64,000 nt of DNA from Phytohabitans maris (lineage in GTDB: Bacteria > Actinomycetota > Actinomycetes > Mycobacteriales > Micromonosporaceae): contig NZ_JAVHUY010000020.1 of the NCBI RefSeq assembly GCF_031085175.1, forward strand, positions 1-64,000. The letters are read 5' to 3'. The notes beneath the pieces are model-generated. The model saw only the letters and a list, made by a program, of their open reading frames with translations. It was not told the origin of the DNA and did not search any database. The position numbers and the translations under genes are program-made. Positions 9,120 through 19,136 of this stretch are shown in pieces. The first letter of the stretch is position 1; every line of letters starts with the position of its first letter.

Positions 9120-9826
9120 GAAGTGCGCTCCAGGGTGCGTTCGCGGGCGACCCGGCCGTCGACGATCTCGATCACGCGGCTGGCGCAGCGGGTGGCGAGC
9201 CGCTCGTCGTGGGTGACCATCAGCAGCGTCTGGCCGATCTGGTTGAGGTCGAGCAGCAGGTCCATCACCTGCTCGCCGACCCGGCTGTCCAGCGCGCCGG
9301 TGGGCTCGTCGGCGAGCAGCAGGGCGGGCCGGTTCATCAGTGCCCGGGCCACCGCCACCCGCTGCCGCTCGCCGCCGCTGAGCTGCGCCGGGTACGTGTT
9401 GCGCCGCCCCGCGATGCCCAGCTCGTCGAGCAGCTCCAGCGCACGGCGGCGGGCGTGCGGCGCGGCCACGCCGGCGAGCTGGGCGGCGAGCGCCACGTTG
9501 TCGAGGGCGGGCAGGTCGTCGATGAGGTTGAAGAACTGGAAGATCATCCCGATCCGGCGGCGGCGAAAGAGCGCCAGCCCCTTCTCGTCCAGCCGTCCCA
9601 GGTCGTCACCGTGCACGACGACCGAGCCGCCGGTCGGCCGGTCCAGCCCGGCGATGACGTTGAGCAGGGTCGACTTGCCGCTGCCCGAGGGGCCCATCAC
9701 GGCGACCGCCTCGCCGGCCCGGACCTCCAGCGAGACCCCGTCGAGGGCGATCGCGTCGCCGTACTCCTTGCGGACGCCGGAGAGCTGGACGACCGCCGGC
9801 TCGTTCGCTTCGTCACTCATAGTCAT
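9116..9826 (-). CDS. ABC transporter ATP-binding protein
   Basis: The cytosolic ATPase that energises the adjacent permease. Motifs in order: Walker A (GPSGSGKST), Q-loop (FQFFNLID), signature (LSGGERQRVAVARAL), Walker B (LLLADEPTGALDS) and the switch His (MVTHDERL). This is the MacB/LolD class of about 230 residues. The start is uncertain: ATG at 9826 is used, but GTG at 9847 and ATG at 9820 are in frame and none has a strong ribosome site. The operon is divergent from the histidine kinase at 9961, the usual arrangement when a two-component system controls an exporter. Confidence 0.92.
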   Translation of the reverse strand: MTMSDEANEPAVVQLSGVRKEYGDAIALDGVSLEVRAGEAVAVMGPSGSGKSTLLNVIAGLDRPTGGSVVVHGDDLGRLDEKGLALFRRRRIGMIFQFFNLIDDLPALDNVALAAQLAGVAAPHARRRALELLDELGIAGRRNTYPAQLSGGERQRVAVARALMNRPALLLADEPTGALDSRVGEQVMDLLLDLNQIGQTLLMVTHDERLATRCASRVIEIVDGRVARERTLERTS

Positions 9827-9888
9827 AGAGAGTGGCCCGCCGGGCACCGGTCGGGCATCGGCTCGCGGTGGTAACTCCCGGCGCGTCT

Positions 9889-9923
9889 CATCCCGGGGAT
9901 GTAGGCGCTGCCTCCCCGGGATG
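9889..9923. promoter_or_regulatory. Inverted repeat between ABC operon and histidine kinase (candidate operator)
   Basis: CATCCCGGGG (9889-9898) and its exact complement CCCCGGGATG (9914-9923) are 15 bases apart in the 134-bp divergent promoter region. The location suits binding of the neighbouring response regulator to control both directions. The target is inferred from position only. Confidence 0.5.
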
Positions 9924-9960
9924 ATGTGCTGGCCGGTGGCCGCCTGAGAGAGTGGTTCCC

Positions 9961-10758
9961 ATGGTGGGTTGGCTGGTCGCGGCGGTGGCGGCGCTGGTCG
10001 CCGCGCTGCTCGCGGTGCGGCTGGTCCGCACCCGGCGTGCCTTCACCCGGGCGCTGGAGGAGCGCGGCTGGCTGCTGGAGCGGGAGCGGGAGGCGGCCGC
10101 CCGTGGCGCGGTCGACGCCGAGCGCGCCCGGATCGCCCGCGAGCTGCACGACATCGTCAGCCACAACGTGAGCCTCATGGTGGTCCAGGCCGGCGCCGCC
10201 CGCCAGGTGGTCGACGCCGACGCCGACGAGGCCACCGCGGCGCTGCGGGCGGTGGAGAGCGCCGGCCGCGACACGATGACCGAGCTGCGCCACCTGCTCG
10301 GCGTGCTCGCCCCGTCGGCCGGCGGCGAAGACGAGGTCGACCTCGCGCCGCAGCCCAGCCTGAGCCAGCTCAGCCCGCTGGTCGACCGCATCGCGTTCGC
10401 CGGGCTGCCGGTGGAGGTCCGCATCTCCGGCGAGCCTCGGCCGCTGCCGTCCGGCGTCGACCTGACCGCCTACCGGATCATCCAGGAGGCCCTCACCAAC
10501 GCCCTCAAGCACGGCGACGGCGTCAAGGCCGAGGTCACCGTCCGCTACGCGGAGAAGTACCTGCGCGTCGAGGTGCTCAACACCGGACCGAGCGTCCTCT
10601 CCGGCAGCAGCCCACGACCGCCCGGCAACCCCGGCGAGGGGCGCGGCCTGCTCGGCCTGCGCCAGCGGGTCGCGGTCTTCGGCGGCGACCTCGACGCGCG
10701 GCGCCGGCTGGGTGGTGGGTTTCGGGTCCGCGCCAAAATCCCTCTGGAACGCCCGTGA
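9961..10758 (+). CDS. Sensor histidine kinase (NarL-type, single TM)
   Basis: Autophosphorylating sensor of the HisKA_3 family. ATG at 9961 is preferred to GTG at 9952 because GAGAG-type purines sit at the right distance. One N-terminal transmembrane helix (about residues 3-22) is followed by a coiled linker and the phosphoacceptor His63 in ARELHDIVSHN. A HATPase_c domain follows, with ALTNALKHG (N box) and GRGLLGLRQRV (G box). There is almost no extracellular part, so it is an intramembrane-sensing kinase of the LiaS/BceS kind. Such kinases usually detect cell-wall stress, and that fits the neighbouring exporter. Its stop overlaps the regulator start by 4 bp. Confidence 0.93.
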   Translation: MVGWLVAAVAALVAALLAVRLVRTRRAFTRALEERGWLLEREREAAARGAVDAERARIARELHDIVSHNVSLMVVQAGAARQVVDADADEATAALRAVESAGRDTMTELRHLLGVLAPSAGGEDEVDLAPQPSLSQLSPLVDRIAFAGLPVEVRISGEPRPLPSGVDLTAYRIIQEALTNALKHGDGVKAEVTVRYAEKYLRVEVLNTGPSVLSGSSPRPPGNPGEGRGLLGLRQRVAVFGGDLDARRRLGGGFRVRAKIPLERP

Positions 10759-11423
10759 GCACGGCCCCGCCCCGGGTGGTCATCGCCGACGACCAGGCCT
10801 TGGTACGCAGCGGCTTCCGCATGATCCTGACGGCCGGCGGCATCGAGGTGGTAGGCGAGGCGGCCGACGGCGCGGAGGCGGTCGCCGCGGTCCGCCGGCT
10901 CCGCCCGGACGTCACGCTGATGGACATCCGCATGCCCGGCATGGACGGCCTGGAGGCCACCCGCCGGGTGCTGGAGCAGGCGCCGGAGTGCCGCGTGCTG
11001 ATGCTGACCACGTTCGACCTCGACCGGTACGTGTACGCCGCACTGGCCGCCGGCGCCAGCGGCTTCCTCCTCAAGGACGTGACGCCCGAGCACCTGGTCG
11101 CCGCCGTACGCCTGGTCGACACCGGCGACGCCCTGCTGGCCCCGTCGATCACCCGCCGCCTGGTGGAACGCTTCGCCGCTCCCGACGCCTCCGCCCCACC
11201 CGCCCTCCACCGCGACCTCGCCGGGCTGACGCCGCGTGAGCGGGAGGTGCTCACGCTGATGGGGCGCGGCCTGTCGAACGGGGAGATCGCCGCCGCGCTC
11301 ACCCTGAGCGAAGCCACCGTCAAGACCCACGCCGCGCACATCTTCGGCAAGCTGAGCCTGCGCGACCGCGCCCAGGCGGTGGTGCTCGCCTACGAGACCG
11401 GCCTGGTCAAGCCCGGCACCTGA
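10755..11423 (+). CDS. Response regulator, NarL/LuxR family
   Basis: Partner of the preceding kinase. It starts at GTG 10755, inside the kinase stop (GTGA overlap). The REC domain holds the acidic pair DD at 12-13, phosphoacceptor Asp57 in LMDIRMPGMDG, and the conserved Lys in FLLKD. The C-terminal LuxR HTH (about residues 155-215) reads LTPREREVLTLMGRGLSNGEI across helix 1 and ATVKTHAAHIFGKL as recognition helix. The 222-residue length is typical. It probably regulates the divergent ABC exporter through the inverted repeat at 9889-9923. Confidence 0.95.
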   Translation: MSTAPPRVVIADDQALVRSGFRMILTAGGIEVVGEAADGAEAVAAVRRLRPDVTLMDIRMPGMDGLEATRRVLEQAPECRVLMLTTFDLDRYVYAALAAGASGFLLKDVTPEHLVAAVRLVDTGDALLAPSITRRLVERFAAPDASAPPALHRDLAGLTPREREVLTLMGRGLSNGEIAAALTLSEATVKTHAAHIFGKLSLRDRAQAVVLAYETGLVKPGT

Positions 11424-11450
11424 CCGCACCGCACCCACCCCACCCCACGT

Positions 11451-11508
11451 CTGTGATCGAAGCTCCCGTCAAGTCGTTCTAGCGACTTGGGGGGAGCTTC
11501 GATCACAG
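11451..11508. repeat. Palindromic repeat family A, copy 2
   Basis: A 58-bp palindrome with arms CTGTGATCGAAGCTCCC and its complement ending at 11508, and a CTAG-containing centre. It sits between the stops of convergent response-regulator genes (11423 and 11513). The arms match copies at 5594 and 45679. Confidence 0.85.
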
Positions 11509-11512
11509 GCCA

Positions 11513-12166
11513 TCACCTCGCTAGGCCGGTCTCGTAGGCAACGACCACGAGCTGGGCCCGGTCGCGGGCGCCGAGCTTGACCATCGCGCGGCTCACATGG
11601 GTACGGGCGGTGGCCGGGCTGAGCGTCAGCTCGGCGGCGATCTCCTCGTTGCTCAGCCCGCGCCCCACCAGCGCGACCACCTCGCGCTCCCGCTGGGTGA
11701 GTACGGCCAGCCGGTGCTCGGCCGCGTGCCGGGCGCTCCGCGCGGCGGTGAACTGGCCGATCAGCCGCCGGGTGATCCGCGGCGCGAGCAGTGCCTCGCC
11801 GGCGGCGACCACCCGGATCGCGTGCAGCAGCTCGGCCGGCCCGGCGTCCTTGAGCAGGAAGCCGCTCGCCCCCGCCTCCAGCGCGTCGAAGACGTACTCG
11901 TCGGTGTCGTACGTGGTCAGGATCAGCACCCGCGTCCGCTCCAGCCCGGGCGTGGCGGCGATCTGCGCGGTGGCCTTGATGCCGTCGAGCTTGGGCATGC
12001 GGATGTCCATCAGCACCACGTCGGGCCGGTGCGCGCGGGCCAGGTCCACCGCCTCCCGCCCGTCCGCCGCCTCGCCCACCACGGTGATGTCGTCTTCGAG
12101 GTCGAGCAGCATCGTGAAGCCGGTGCGCACGAGCACCTGGTCGTCGGCGACCAGGACCCGGATCAC
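11513..12166 (-). CDS. Response regulator, NarL/LuxR family
   Basis: A 217-residue regulator. The GTG start at 12166 overlaps the stop of the upstream kinase (GTGA), which identifies it as the cognate partner. REC features: DD at residues 8-9, phosphoacceptor Asp54 in LMDIRMPKLDG and Lys in FLLKDAG. The LuxR HTH is at about 150-205 (LTQREREVVALVGRGLSNEEI then SPATARTHVSRAM). It is convergent with the previous system but is a separate pair. The target promoter is unknown. Confidence 0.94.
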   Translation of the reverse strand: MIRVLVADDQVLVRTGFTMLLDLEDDITVVGEAADGREAVDLARAHRPDVVLMDIRMPKLDGIKATAQIAATPGLERTRVLILTTYDTDEYVFDALEAGASGFLLKDAGPAELLHAIRVVAAGEALLAPRITRRLIGQFTAARSARHAAEHRLAVLTQREREVVALVGRGLSNEEIAAELTLSPATARTHVSRAMVKLGARDRAQLVVVAYETGLAR

Positions 12167-13338
12167 GCGGACCCCACCAGCGGCAGCCGCGCGTACACCT
12201 CGAATCCGCCGCCGGACCGCGGCCCGGCGGTGAGGTCGCCACCGAGCAGGGCGCAGCGCTCCCGCATGCCCTCGATGCCGCGGCCGGCGCCGCCCCCGCC
12301 GTCGCAGCCGCTGCCGTCGTCGGTGACCCGGATCCGCAGTTCGGAGGGGTCGTACGCGACCTCGACAGTGACCCGCGCCGGCCCGGCGTGCCGGATCACG
12401 TTGGTGATCGACTCCTGGAGGATGCGGTATGCCGCCTGGTCGACCGCGGAGGCCAGCTCGCGCGGCGGCGCCGCCACCTCCACCTTGACGTCGAGGCCGG
12501 CCTCCCGGGCCAGCCCGGCCAGCTCCTCGATCCGGTCCAGGCCCGGCGCGGGGGCGCGGCCGTCGCCGGCGTCCCGCAGTACCCCGAGCGTGGCGCGCAG
12601 CTCGCGCAGCGCCCGCGCGCTGGTCCGCTCGATCGTGTGCAGCGTCTCCCGTACCTGCTCGGGCCGCTTGTCGAGCACGTGCGCGGTGACCCCGGCCTGT
12701 ACGTTGATCACGGCGATCGCGTGTGCCACGGTGTCGTGGACCTCGCGGGCGATGTGCAGCCGCTCGGCGTCCACCCGGCGGCGCGCCTCCTCCTCGCGGG
12801 TGCGCTCGGCCCGTTCCGCCCGCTCCTGCGCCTCGGTGGCGAGCACCCGGCGCATGCGCATCGACTCGCCGAGCACCGCGGCCATGATGGCGGTCCCGAT
12901 CCGGAACGCCAGCCAGCCGATCCCGTCGCCCGGCGGGTACATGATCGCGGCGAGCAACCAGCCCGCGACGAGCACGCCGAGGCCGGCCCGCACGATCCAC
13001 GGCCGGCGCCCGTCGCCGTACGCGGTGACCGTGTAGACCGCGACGAAGACGCCGATCCAGTTAGGGCCGTCCGGATAGCCGGAGCCGTAGTACATGACGC
13101 TGGTCGCGACCTCGAACGCGAACACGGGCACCGGCCACCGCCGCCGCACCGCGAGGCTCAGCCCGCTGAGCACCAGCAGGATGGCGTGCAGGTAGATGCC
13201 GACCGGGCTCAGCCGGTCGAACGCCTCCTGGGCGCCGACCTGCTGGGTGCCCTGCACCTGCAGGAACGCGACGAACGCGGCGAGCAGCAGGTCCTGCGCC
13301 CACACCGGCAGGCGCAGCCGGGGGTCAAGCGCGGCCAT
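12163..13338 (-). CDS. Sensor histidine kinase (NarL-type, multi-TM)
   Basis: A 391-residue membrane kinase. ATG at 13338 is taken as start; an in-frame ATG at 13395 would add 19 charged residues with no membrane logic. Four or five transmembrane helices occupy about residues 10-150. They are followed by a HisKA_3 segment with His in AREVHDTVAHA and a HATPase_c domain with ITNVIRHAG (N box) and GRGIEGMRERC (G box). This is the DUF7134/HisKA_3 type common in actinobacteria, in which the membrane block senses envelope or membrane state. It is co-transcribed with the regulator at 11513-12166. Confidence 0.92.
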   Translation of the reverse strand: MAALDPRLRLPVWAQDLLLAAFVAFLQVQGTQQVGAQEAFDRLSPVGIYLHAILLVLSGLSLAVRRRWPVPVFAFEVATSVMYYGSGYPDGPNWIGVFVAVYTVTAYGDGRRPWIVRAGLGVLVAGWLLAAIMYPPGDGIGWLAFRIGTAIMAAVLGESMRMRRVLATEAQERAERAERTREEEARRRVDAERLHIAREVHDTVAHAIAVINVQAGVTAHVLDKRPEQVRETLHTIERTSARALRELRATLGVLRDAGDGRAPAPGLDRIEELAGLAREAGLDVKVEVAAPPRELASAVDQAAYRILQESITNVIRHAGPARVTVEVAYDPSELRIRVTDDGSGCDGGGGAGRGIEGMRERCALLGGDLTAGPRSGGGFEVYARLPLVGSA

Positions 13339-13518
13339 GGCGCGATCGTATCCGCCGTTCCGGTCCACCAGATCCGCCTTGGGGCGTAGGCGCATACGTC
13401 AGCCTGCGTACGGCTGGCGGCCGCCCGGCCGTGCGGTGACGTAGGGCGATGCCGCTGACGGGCAGACGTGCCGGCGCGCCCCGGCCCGCAGGATCAGCGG
13501 TGACGAAAGGAGTACGCC

Positions 13519-13971
13519 ATGCGCAGGGTCTTCGTGGTCCTCTCCGGCCTGCTGTTCCTCGCCATCCTGGCGCAGTTCTACTTCGCCGCGGTGGGCGCCT
13601 TCGACCGGCCGCAGGACGACGACTCGTTCGCGCTCCACAGCACCACCGGCATGATGATCATCCCGCTCCTCTCCATCCTCACCACGCTCGCCGCCGCGCT
13701 CGCCCGGGCGCCCGGCCGGCTCATCGGGATGTCGCTCGCCCCGCTCGGGCTCGTGGTGGTGCAGGTGCTCATCATCGTCGTCGGCAACGCCATCTCCGGC
13801 GGCTCGGACGAGGAGACCGGCGCGGCCGGGCTCTTCGTCTTCGGCCTGCACGCGGTCAACGCACTCCTCGTCATGGGCGCCGCCGGCGCGGTGCTCCGCC
13901 GGGCGAGGGCGTTCGCCGCCGATACCTCCACTGTAGACACTCCACAGCCGACGGTTACGCCGGCGGCATGA
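13519..13971 (+). CDS. DUF6220 family membrane protein
   Basis: A 150-residue protein with four predicted transmembrane helices (about residues 5-25, 42-60, 70-92 and 103-125). The start has a strong GAAAGGAG site. Conserved histidines in FALHSTTGM and FGLHAVNALL lie at membrane edges, a pattern found in small heme- or quinone-associated proteins; no cofactor is shown here. The ATGA overlap with the multicopper oxidase makes an operon almost certain, so it may support copper or redox function of that enzyme. The family has no assigned function. Confidence 0.82.
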   Translation: MRRVFVVLSGLLFLAILAQFYFAAVGAFDRPQDDDSFALHSTTGMMIIPLLSILTTLAAALARAPGRLIGMSLAPLGLVVVQVLIIVVGNAISGGSDEETGAAGLFVFGLHAVNALLVMGAAGAVLRRARAFAADTSTVDTPQPTVTPAA

Positions 13972-15824
13972 GTACCGCACAGCTCATCGCGCTCGACCTG
14001 CTGGCCACGCTGCTCGCCGCGGCCGGCTGGGTGGGCGCGGGTGTCGCGGCGGCGGCCCGGCACGCCCGAGCCGCGCTCGCCCTCCTGGTGGTCGCGGTCG
14101 TGGTGACCCTGGCACGGGTCACGACCTCCGTCGCACTCGCCACCGGCGGCTGGTGGTTCGCGCAGGACCGCGTGGTCCTGACCGGGCCGCTGCTGGGCGT
14201 GGCCGGGCTCGCCGCCGTCCTCGTCGCCGGCCCGCGCCTGCTCTACGCGGTGCGGGCCGGCACGCCGGGCAACTCACCCACCGCCGTGGTCCCGCTGCTC
14301 GTCGCCGGGTACGCGGGCGCGGCCGGCCTGCTCTTCCCGCTCCTCGTCGGGTACCCGGCGACCTGGGGGGACGTGCTCGTGACGGTGGCGCTGGTCGGGG
14401 TGGCCGGCCTGGTGACCTGGCGGGTGGCCGGCTCGGGTCCACCACTGTGGACATTCCTGCCGGTGCTCGCGATGGGGCTGGCCGGCGTCGGGGCCGGGTT
14501 CGCAACGGGGGCGGACCTCGACGCCGGCGGCGGCCCCACCGCCCACCACCCGGCCGGGCACGGCGTCTCCGTGACCGACCTGCGCGGCCCGACCACACCG
14601 ACGCCGGGCGGGCAGGTGCGGCGGTACGAGTTCACGGCGCGCACGACGACCATCCAGGTGGGTGGGCGGGCGGTCGAGGCGTGGGGGTACGACGGCCAGG
14701 TGCCCGGCCCGCCGATCACGGCCCGCCAGGGCGACCTCGTCGAGGTGACGCTCCACAACGCGGACATCACGCGCGGCGTGACACTGCACTGGCACGGCTA
14801 CGACGTGCCGGCCGGCGAGGACGGCGCACCCGGCCTGACCCAGGACGCCGTGCCGCCCGGCGGGGAGTTCGTCTACCGCTTCCGGGCCGACCAGGTGGGC
14901 ACCTACTGGTACCACACCCACCAGGCCTCCGACGTGGGCGTGAAGATGGGCCTCTACGGCACGCTCGTGGTCGGTCCGCCCGCGGCGGGTGTCGACGTGA
15001 CGCTGCCGGTGCACACGTTCGGCGCCACGACCGTGGTCGGCCCGGTCGACCCGCCGGCGGCCGCACCCGGCACGCCCGTGCGGCTGCGCCTGGTCAACAC
15101 CGACGGGGTACCGCACCGGTTCGCGCTCACCGGCACGGCGTACCGGCTGGTGGCGATCGACGGCAGCGACCTCAACGAGCCCGGCGAGCTACGCGAGGCG
15201 ACGCTGCGCCTGCCCGCCGGCGGCCGGTACGACCTGTCGTTCACGATGCCCGCCGCCCCGGTGACCCTCTTCGTCGACGGCGATCCGGGGCCGCGGCTGG
15301 GCGCGGGTGGTGGCACGCCGCCGCCCGCGCCGGAAGGCTGGCCGGAGCTGGACATCACCGGGTACGGCACGCCGGCGGCCACCCCGTTCGGCCCGGAGAG
15401 CGACTTCGACCGCGGCTTCACACTGGTGCTCGACCGCGGCATCGCGCTCGTGGACGGCACCCCCCGGTACGCGTACACGGTCAACGGCCGCGCGTTCCCG
15501 AACATACCGGCGCAGCTCGTGCGCGAAGGCGACCTGGTGGAGGTGACGGTGGCCAACCGCGGCTTCGACACCCACCCCTGGCACCTGCACGGCCACCGGG
15601 TACTGGTCCTGGAGCGCAACGGCCACCGGGTGACCGGCAGTCCACTGTGGCTGGACACGTTCGACGTACAGCCGGGCGAGGTCTGGCGGGTCGCCTTCGA
15701 GGCCGGCAACCCGGGCGAGTGGATGAACCACTGCCACAACCTCGCGCACGCCGCGCTGGGCATGGCCCTCCACCTCCGCTACGACGGCGTGACCACCCCC
15801 TATCACGGCGCCCACGGCGGCTAG
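13968..15824 (+). CDS. Membrane-anchored multicopper oxidase
   Basis: A 618-residue fusion. The N-terminal 200 residues hold five or six transmembrane helices; the rest is a cupredoxin-type multicopper oxidase facing outside. All copper-ligand motifs are present: HWHG (His274, His276), YWYHTHQ (His316, His318), HPWHLHGH (His536, 539, 541, 543) and HCHNLAH (His588, Cys589, His590, His594, with the axial Met four residues later). It should oxidise a substrate (metal ion, phenolic or nitrogen oxide) and reduce oxygen to water. An anchored laccase/nitrite-reductase-like enzyme is the best description. It is translationally coupled to the DUF6220 gene. Confidence 0.92.
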   Translation: MSTAQLIALDLLATLLAAAGWVGAGVAAAARHARAALALLVVAVVVTLARVTTSVALATGGWWFAQDRVVLTGPLLGVAGLAAVLVAGPRLLYAVRAGTPGNSPTAVVPLLVAGYAGAAGLLFPLLVGYPATWGDVLVTVALVGVAGLVTWRVAGSGPPLWTFLPVLAMGLAGVGAGFATGADLDAGGGPTAHHPAGHGVSVTDLRGPTTPTPGGQVRRYEFTARTTTIQVGGRAVEAWGYDGQVPGPPITARQGDLVEVTLHNADITRGVTLHWHGYDVPAGEDGAPGLTQDAVPPGGEFVYRFRADQVGTYWYHTHQASDVGVKMGLYGTLVVGPPAAGVDVTLPVHTFGATTVVGPVDPPAAAPGTPVRLRLVNTDGVPHRFALTGTAYRLVAIDGSDLNEPGELREATLRLPAGGRYDLSFTMPAAPVTLFVDGDPGPRLGAGGGTPPPAPEGWPELDITGYGTPAATPFGPESDFDRGFTLVLDRGIALVDGTPRYAYTVNGRAFPNIPAQLVREGDLVEVTVANRGFDTHPWHLHGHRVLVLERNGHRVTGSPLWLDTFDVQPGEVWRVAFEAGNPGEWMNHCHNLAHAALGMALHLRYDGVTTPYHGAHGG

Positions 15825-16023
15825 CCGGGGTGGGCTTGTGCCGCGGGCCCGGCAGCGGGGGCCGGGGCAGTCGGCGAGCACCAGCGAGCCGCCGGCCTCC
15901 GCGGTGCCCGCGGGAGCAAACGGTCCGCCGCTGCCGCGGACCGGGGCACATCTGCCGCGCCCCCGATGCGAAGAGCTTCCTGGTCAGCGCGCCTCGCCGG
16001 CCGCGGGCGGGTTTAATCGGGGC

Positions 16024-17253
<1,230 letters not shown>

Positions 17254-17342
17254 CGCCCCGTCACCCTTTGGGCGACCTGGTGCGCCCGGCGGCCCGCTCC
17301 TCGATCGACGGTCACCGGCCGGCTCGGCAGGCGGCACCAGGG

Positions 17343-18092
17343 TCAGATCTTCGTGAGGGTCCAGATCAGGCCGTCGGTGTCGGTGTCGCCCTTGAGGATC
17401 AGGGTCGAGCCCTGGCAGGTGTAGGCGCCGGCGCCCAGGATCGGGTCGGTCTCGATGGCCTGCCCGCTCTGCTCGGCCGCGTCGTCGATGTAGTCGCCGA
17501 TCGGCGCGTTGTCCAGCAGCCGGGCCTGCACCGGCTTGCTCAGCTCCAGCGTCAGCCGCAGGGCGCTCCAGTCGATCTGCCCCACCGGCTCCCAGATGCC
17601 TTCCTCGGCCGCCGAACCCGATGCGCTGGGAGACGGCGCCGCGCTTGCCGAGCCGGTCGGGGCCGGTGGAGTGCCGGGTGTGGCCGGCGACGCGGTCGAC
17701 CGGGTGCTCGCCTTGATCGTGGCGGTGCCCTGCCCGCCGTACGTGGCCGCGCCCGCGACCGCGTTACCGGCCACCTCGGCGGTGAACGACAGCGGCTCCA
17801 TGCCGTTGAAGTCGGCCCGCACCTGCCCGTTCGGGCTGATCGTGAGCGTGGCGCCGCTGCCGCCGGAGATGCTGCCGCTGGCGGCGGCGCTGGCCGCGTG
17901 GCCGCTGACCTGGGTGGTGCGCCAGGTGCCGACCATGCAGCCGGACGCCGTACCGCTGACGGTCGGCGCGGGCGCGGCCGAAGTCGTGGTGTCGGGCGTG
18001 GGTCCGGACGCGCCCGGCTCGGTGCCGGCACACCCGCCCGCGGCGAGGCCGAGGCCGGCCAGGGTCAGGACCGCGACCGTCGAGACGCGCAT
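17343..18092 (-). CDS. Secreted lipoprotein, unknown function
   Basis: A 249-residue protein with a lipoprotein signal peptide. A hydrophobic core ends in the lipobox LAAGGC, with Cys21 the likely lipidated residue. A Ser/Thr/Pro/Ala linker of about 25 residues follows. The mature domain begins with CMVGTWRTTQVSG, contains a lipocalin-like beta pattern (repeated GTxTI strands, FNGMEPLSFTAEV), and has a low-complexity Ala/Ser/Pro insert at about 140-165. The start-of-domain phrase GTWR is usual in lipocalin-like proteins. Function unknown; it is convergent with the sigma factor gene. Confidence 0.75.
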   Translation of the reverse strand: MRVSTVAVLTLAGLGLAAGGCAGTEPGASGPTPDTTTSAAPAPTVSGTASGCMVGTWRTTQVSGHAASAAASGSISGGSGATLTISPNGQVRADFNGMEPLSFTAEVAGNAVAGAATYGGQGTATIKASTRSTASPATPGTPPAPTGSASAAPSPSASGSAAEEGIWEPVGQIDWSALRLTLELSKPVQARLLDNAPIGDYIDDAAEQSGQAIETDPILGAGAYTCQGSTLILKGDTDTDGLIWTLTKI

Positions 18093-18300
18093 GATTCCTC
18101 CACAGGGGACATGAACATGTCGGTCGATGCGCGTACCTTGCTACCCGCCCGCGCCGCGCCGGAAACAACCTCCCGCTCACACGCTGTCCCGAGAGAAGAC
18201 CGTCCCTGATCCGACCGAGACGAGGTGTAGCGCCGAGTGCCCGCGCATGCGAACATCGATTGACGTTTGCTTGGCCCGCAGTCCCTATCAGGACGGATTC

Positions 18301-19136
18301 ATGGCGCAAACACTCTTCGGCCCTCTAGGACACGAGCCAGAACCCAAGCCGGACGGCGATATCCGGCGGCGCCTGACGGTGCTTGTGACTGTAAAGGCGG
18401 CTCCAAATCCGTCCGAAAAGTACGGTGAGACGGTCTGCGTGGCAGGAATACACGCGGACCTTGTCCGTCGCGGGTGGGTTCGGCTGTACCCGATCAACTT
18501 TCGGGATCTTCCCTCAGAGGAGTCATTCCCCAAGTATCAGTTCATTACGCTTGAAGCTTTCCCGGCGAGGAATGATCAACGCCGCGAGAGCTGGCGGCCG
18601 GTCCTCTCGTCCTCGTCCGGGGCGAGACACTGAAGCCGTGGAAGCCACGTCAGAGCTGGTTGGATGAGTACGTCGAGGACTCGATGTGTCGGCTCAACGC
18701 CGACGCTCGGACCCGTTCGGACGCCAAATCGTTGGCACTGATCCGACCCCGGGAGGTCTACCGACTCCAGATAGAGCGCCATCCAGGCTGGACGCGAGAT
18801 GAGCAACGAAAGATCGACCAGTACGTCCGCCAGATGGACCTGCTCAACCCCCGAGACAAAAAGCCCCTCCAGGCCCCTCGGTTCCGAGCGCGCTACCAGT
18901 ACCGGTGCCACGAGGCTGGTTGCAAGGGACACGAGCAAGGCTTGTTGGACTGGGAGTTTGTGGCACTACAACGGAATCTGGTAGGTCGGACGGACGACGA
19001 GGTTCGGGCGCAATTGGAGGCGAGGTTTCTGACGATGATGTTCGACGCTGCCCGGGCACCCGCGTTCTACGTCGGCAATCAAGCAAAGCGGGCACATGTG
19101 TTTAGCGTGCTCGGGATCTACTACCCACAGCGGTGA
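18301..19136 (+). pseudogene. Uncharacterised protein disrupted by a frameshift
   Basis: Two adjoining frames form one protein of about 278 residues. Frame 1 runs from ATG 18301 through RRESWRPVLSS and stops at 18633. The next frame resumes with LVRGETLKPWKPRQSWLDEY and continues to 19136. The break falls in the slippage-prone stretch CTCTCGTCCTCGTCC at about 18604-18618 and is explained by loss of one base. The C-terminal half has a CHEAGCKGHEQGLLDWEF segment with a His-Cys cluster that could bind metal. The last 35 bases overlap the end of the DUF488 gene. GC is visibly lower than in neighbours, which suggests acquired DNA. No function is known to me; the break could also be a sequencing error. 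Confidence 0.7.

Noticed and set aside
6747-9947. A 1066-codon plus-strand frame opposite the ABC transporter
   Set aside because: The translation is Arg/His/Gly-rich without any domain, while the minus strand encodes all ABC motifs in order.
15838-16023. Upstream extension of the sigma factor frame to 15838
   Set aside because: The added 62 residues are compositionally biased; GTG 16024 opens directly on conserved region 2.
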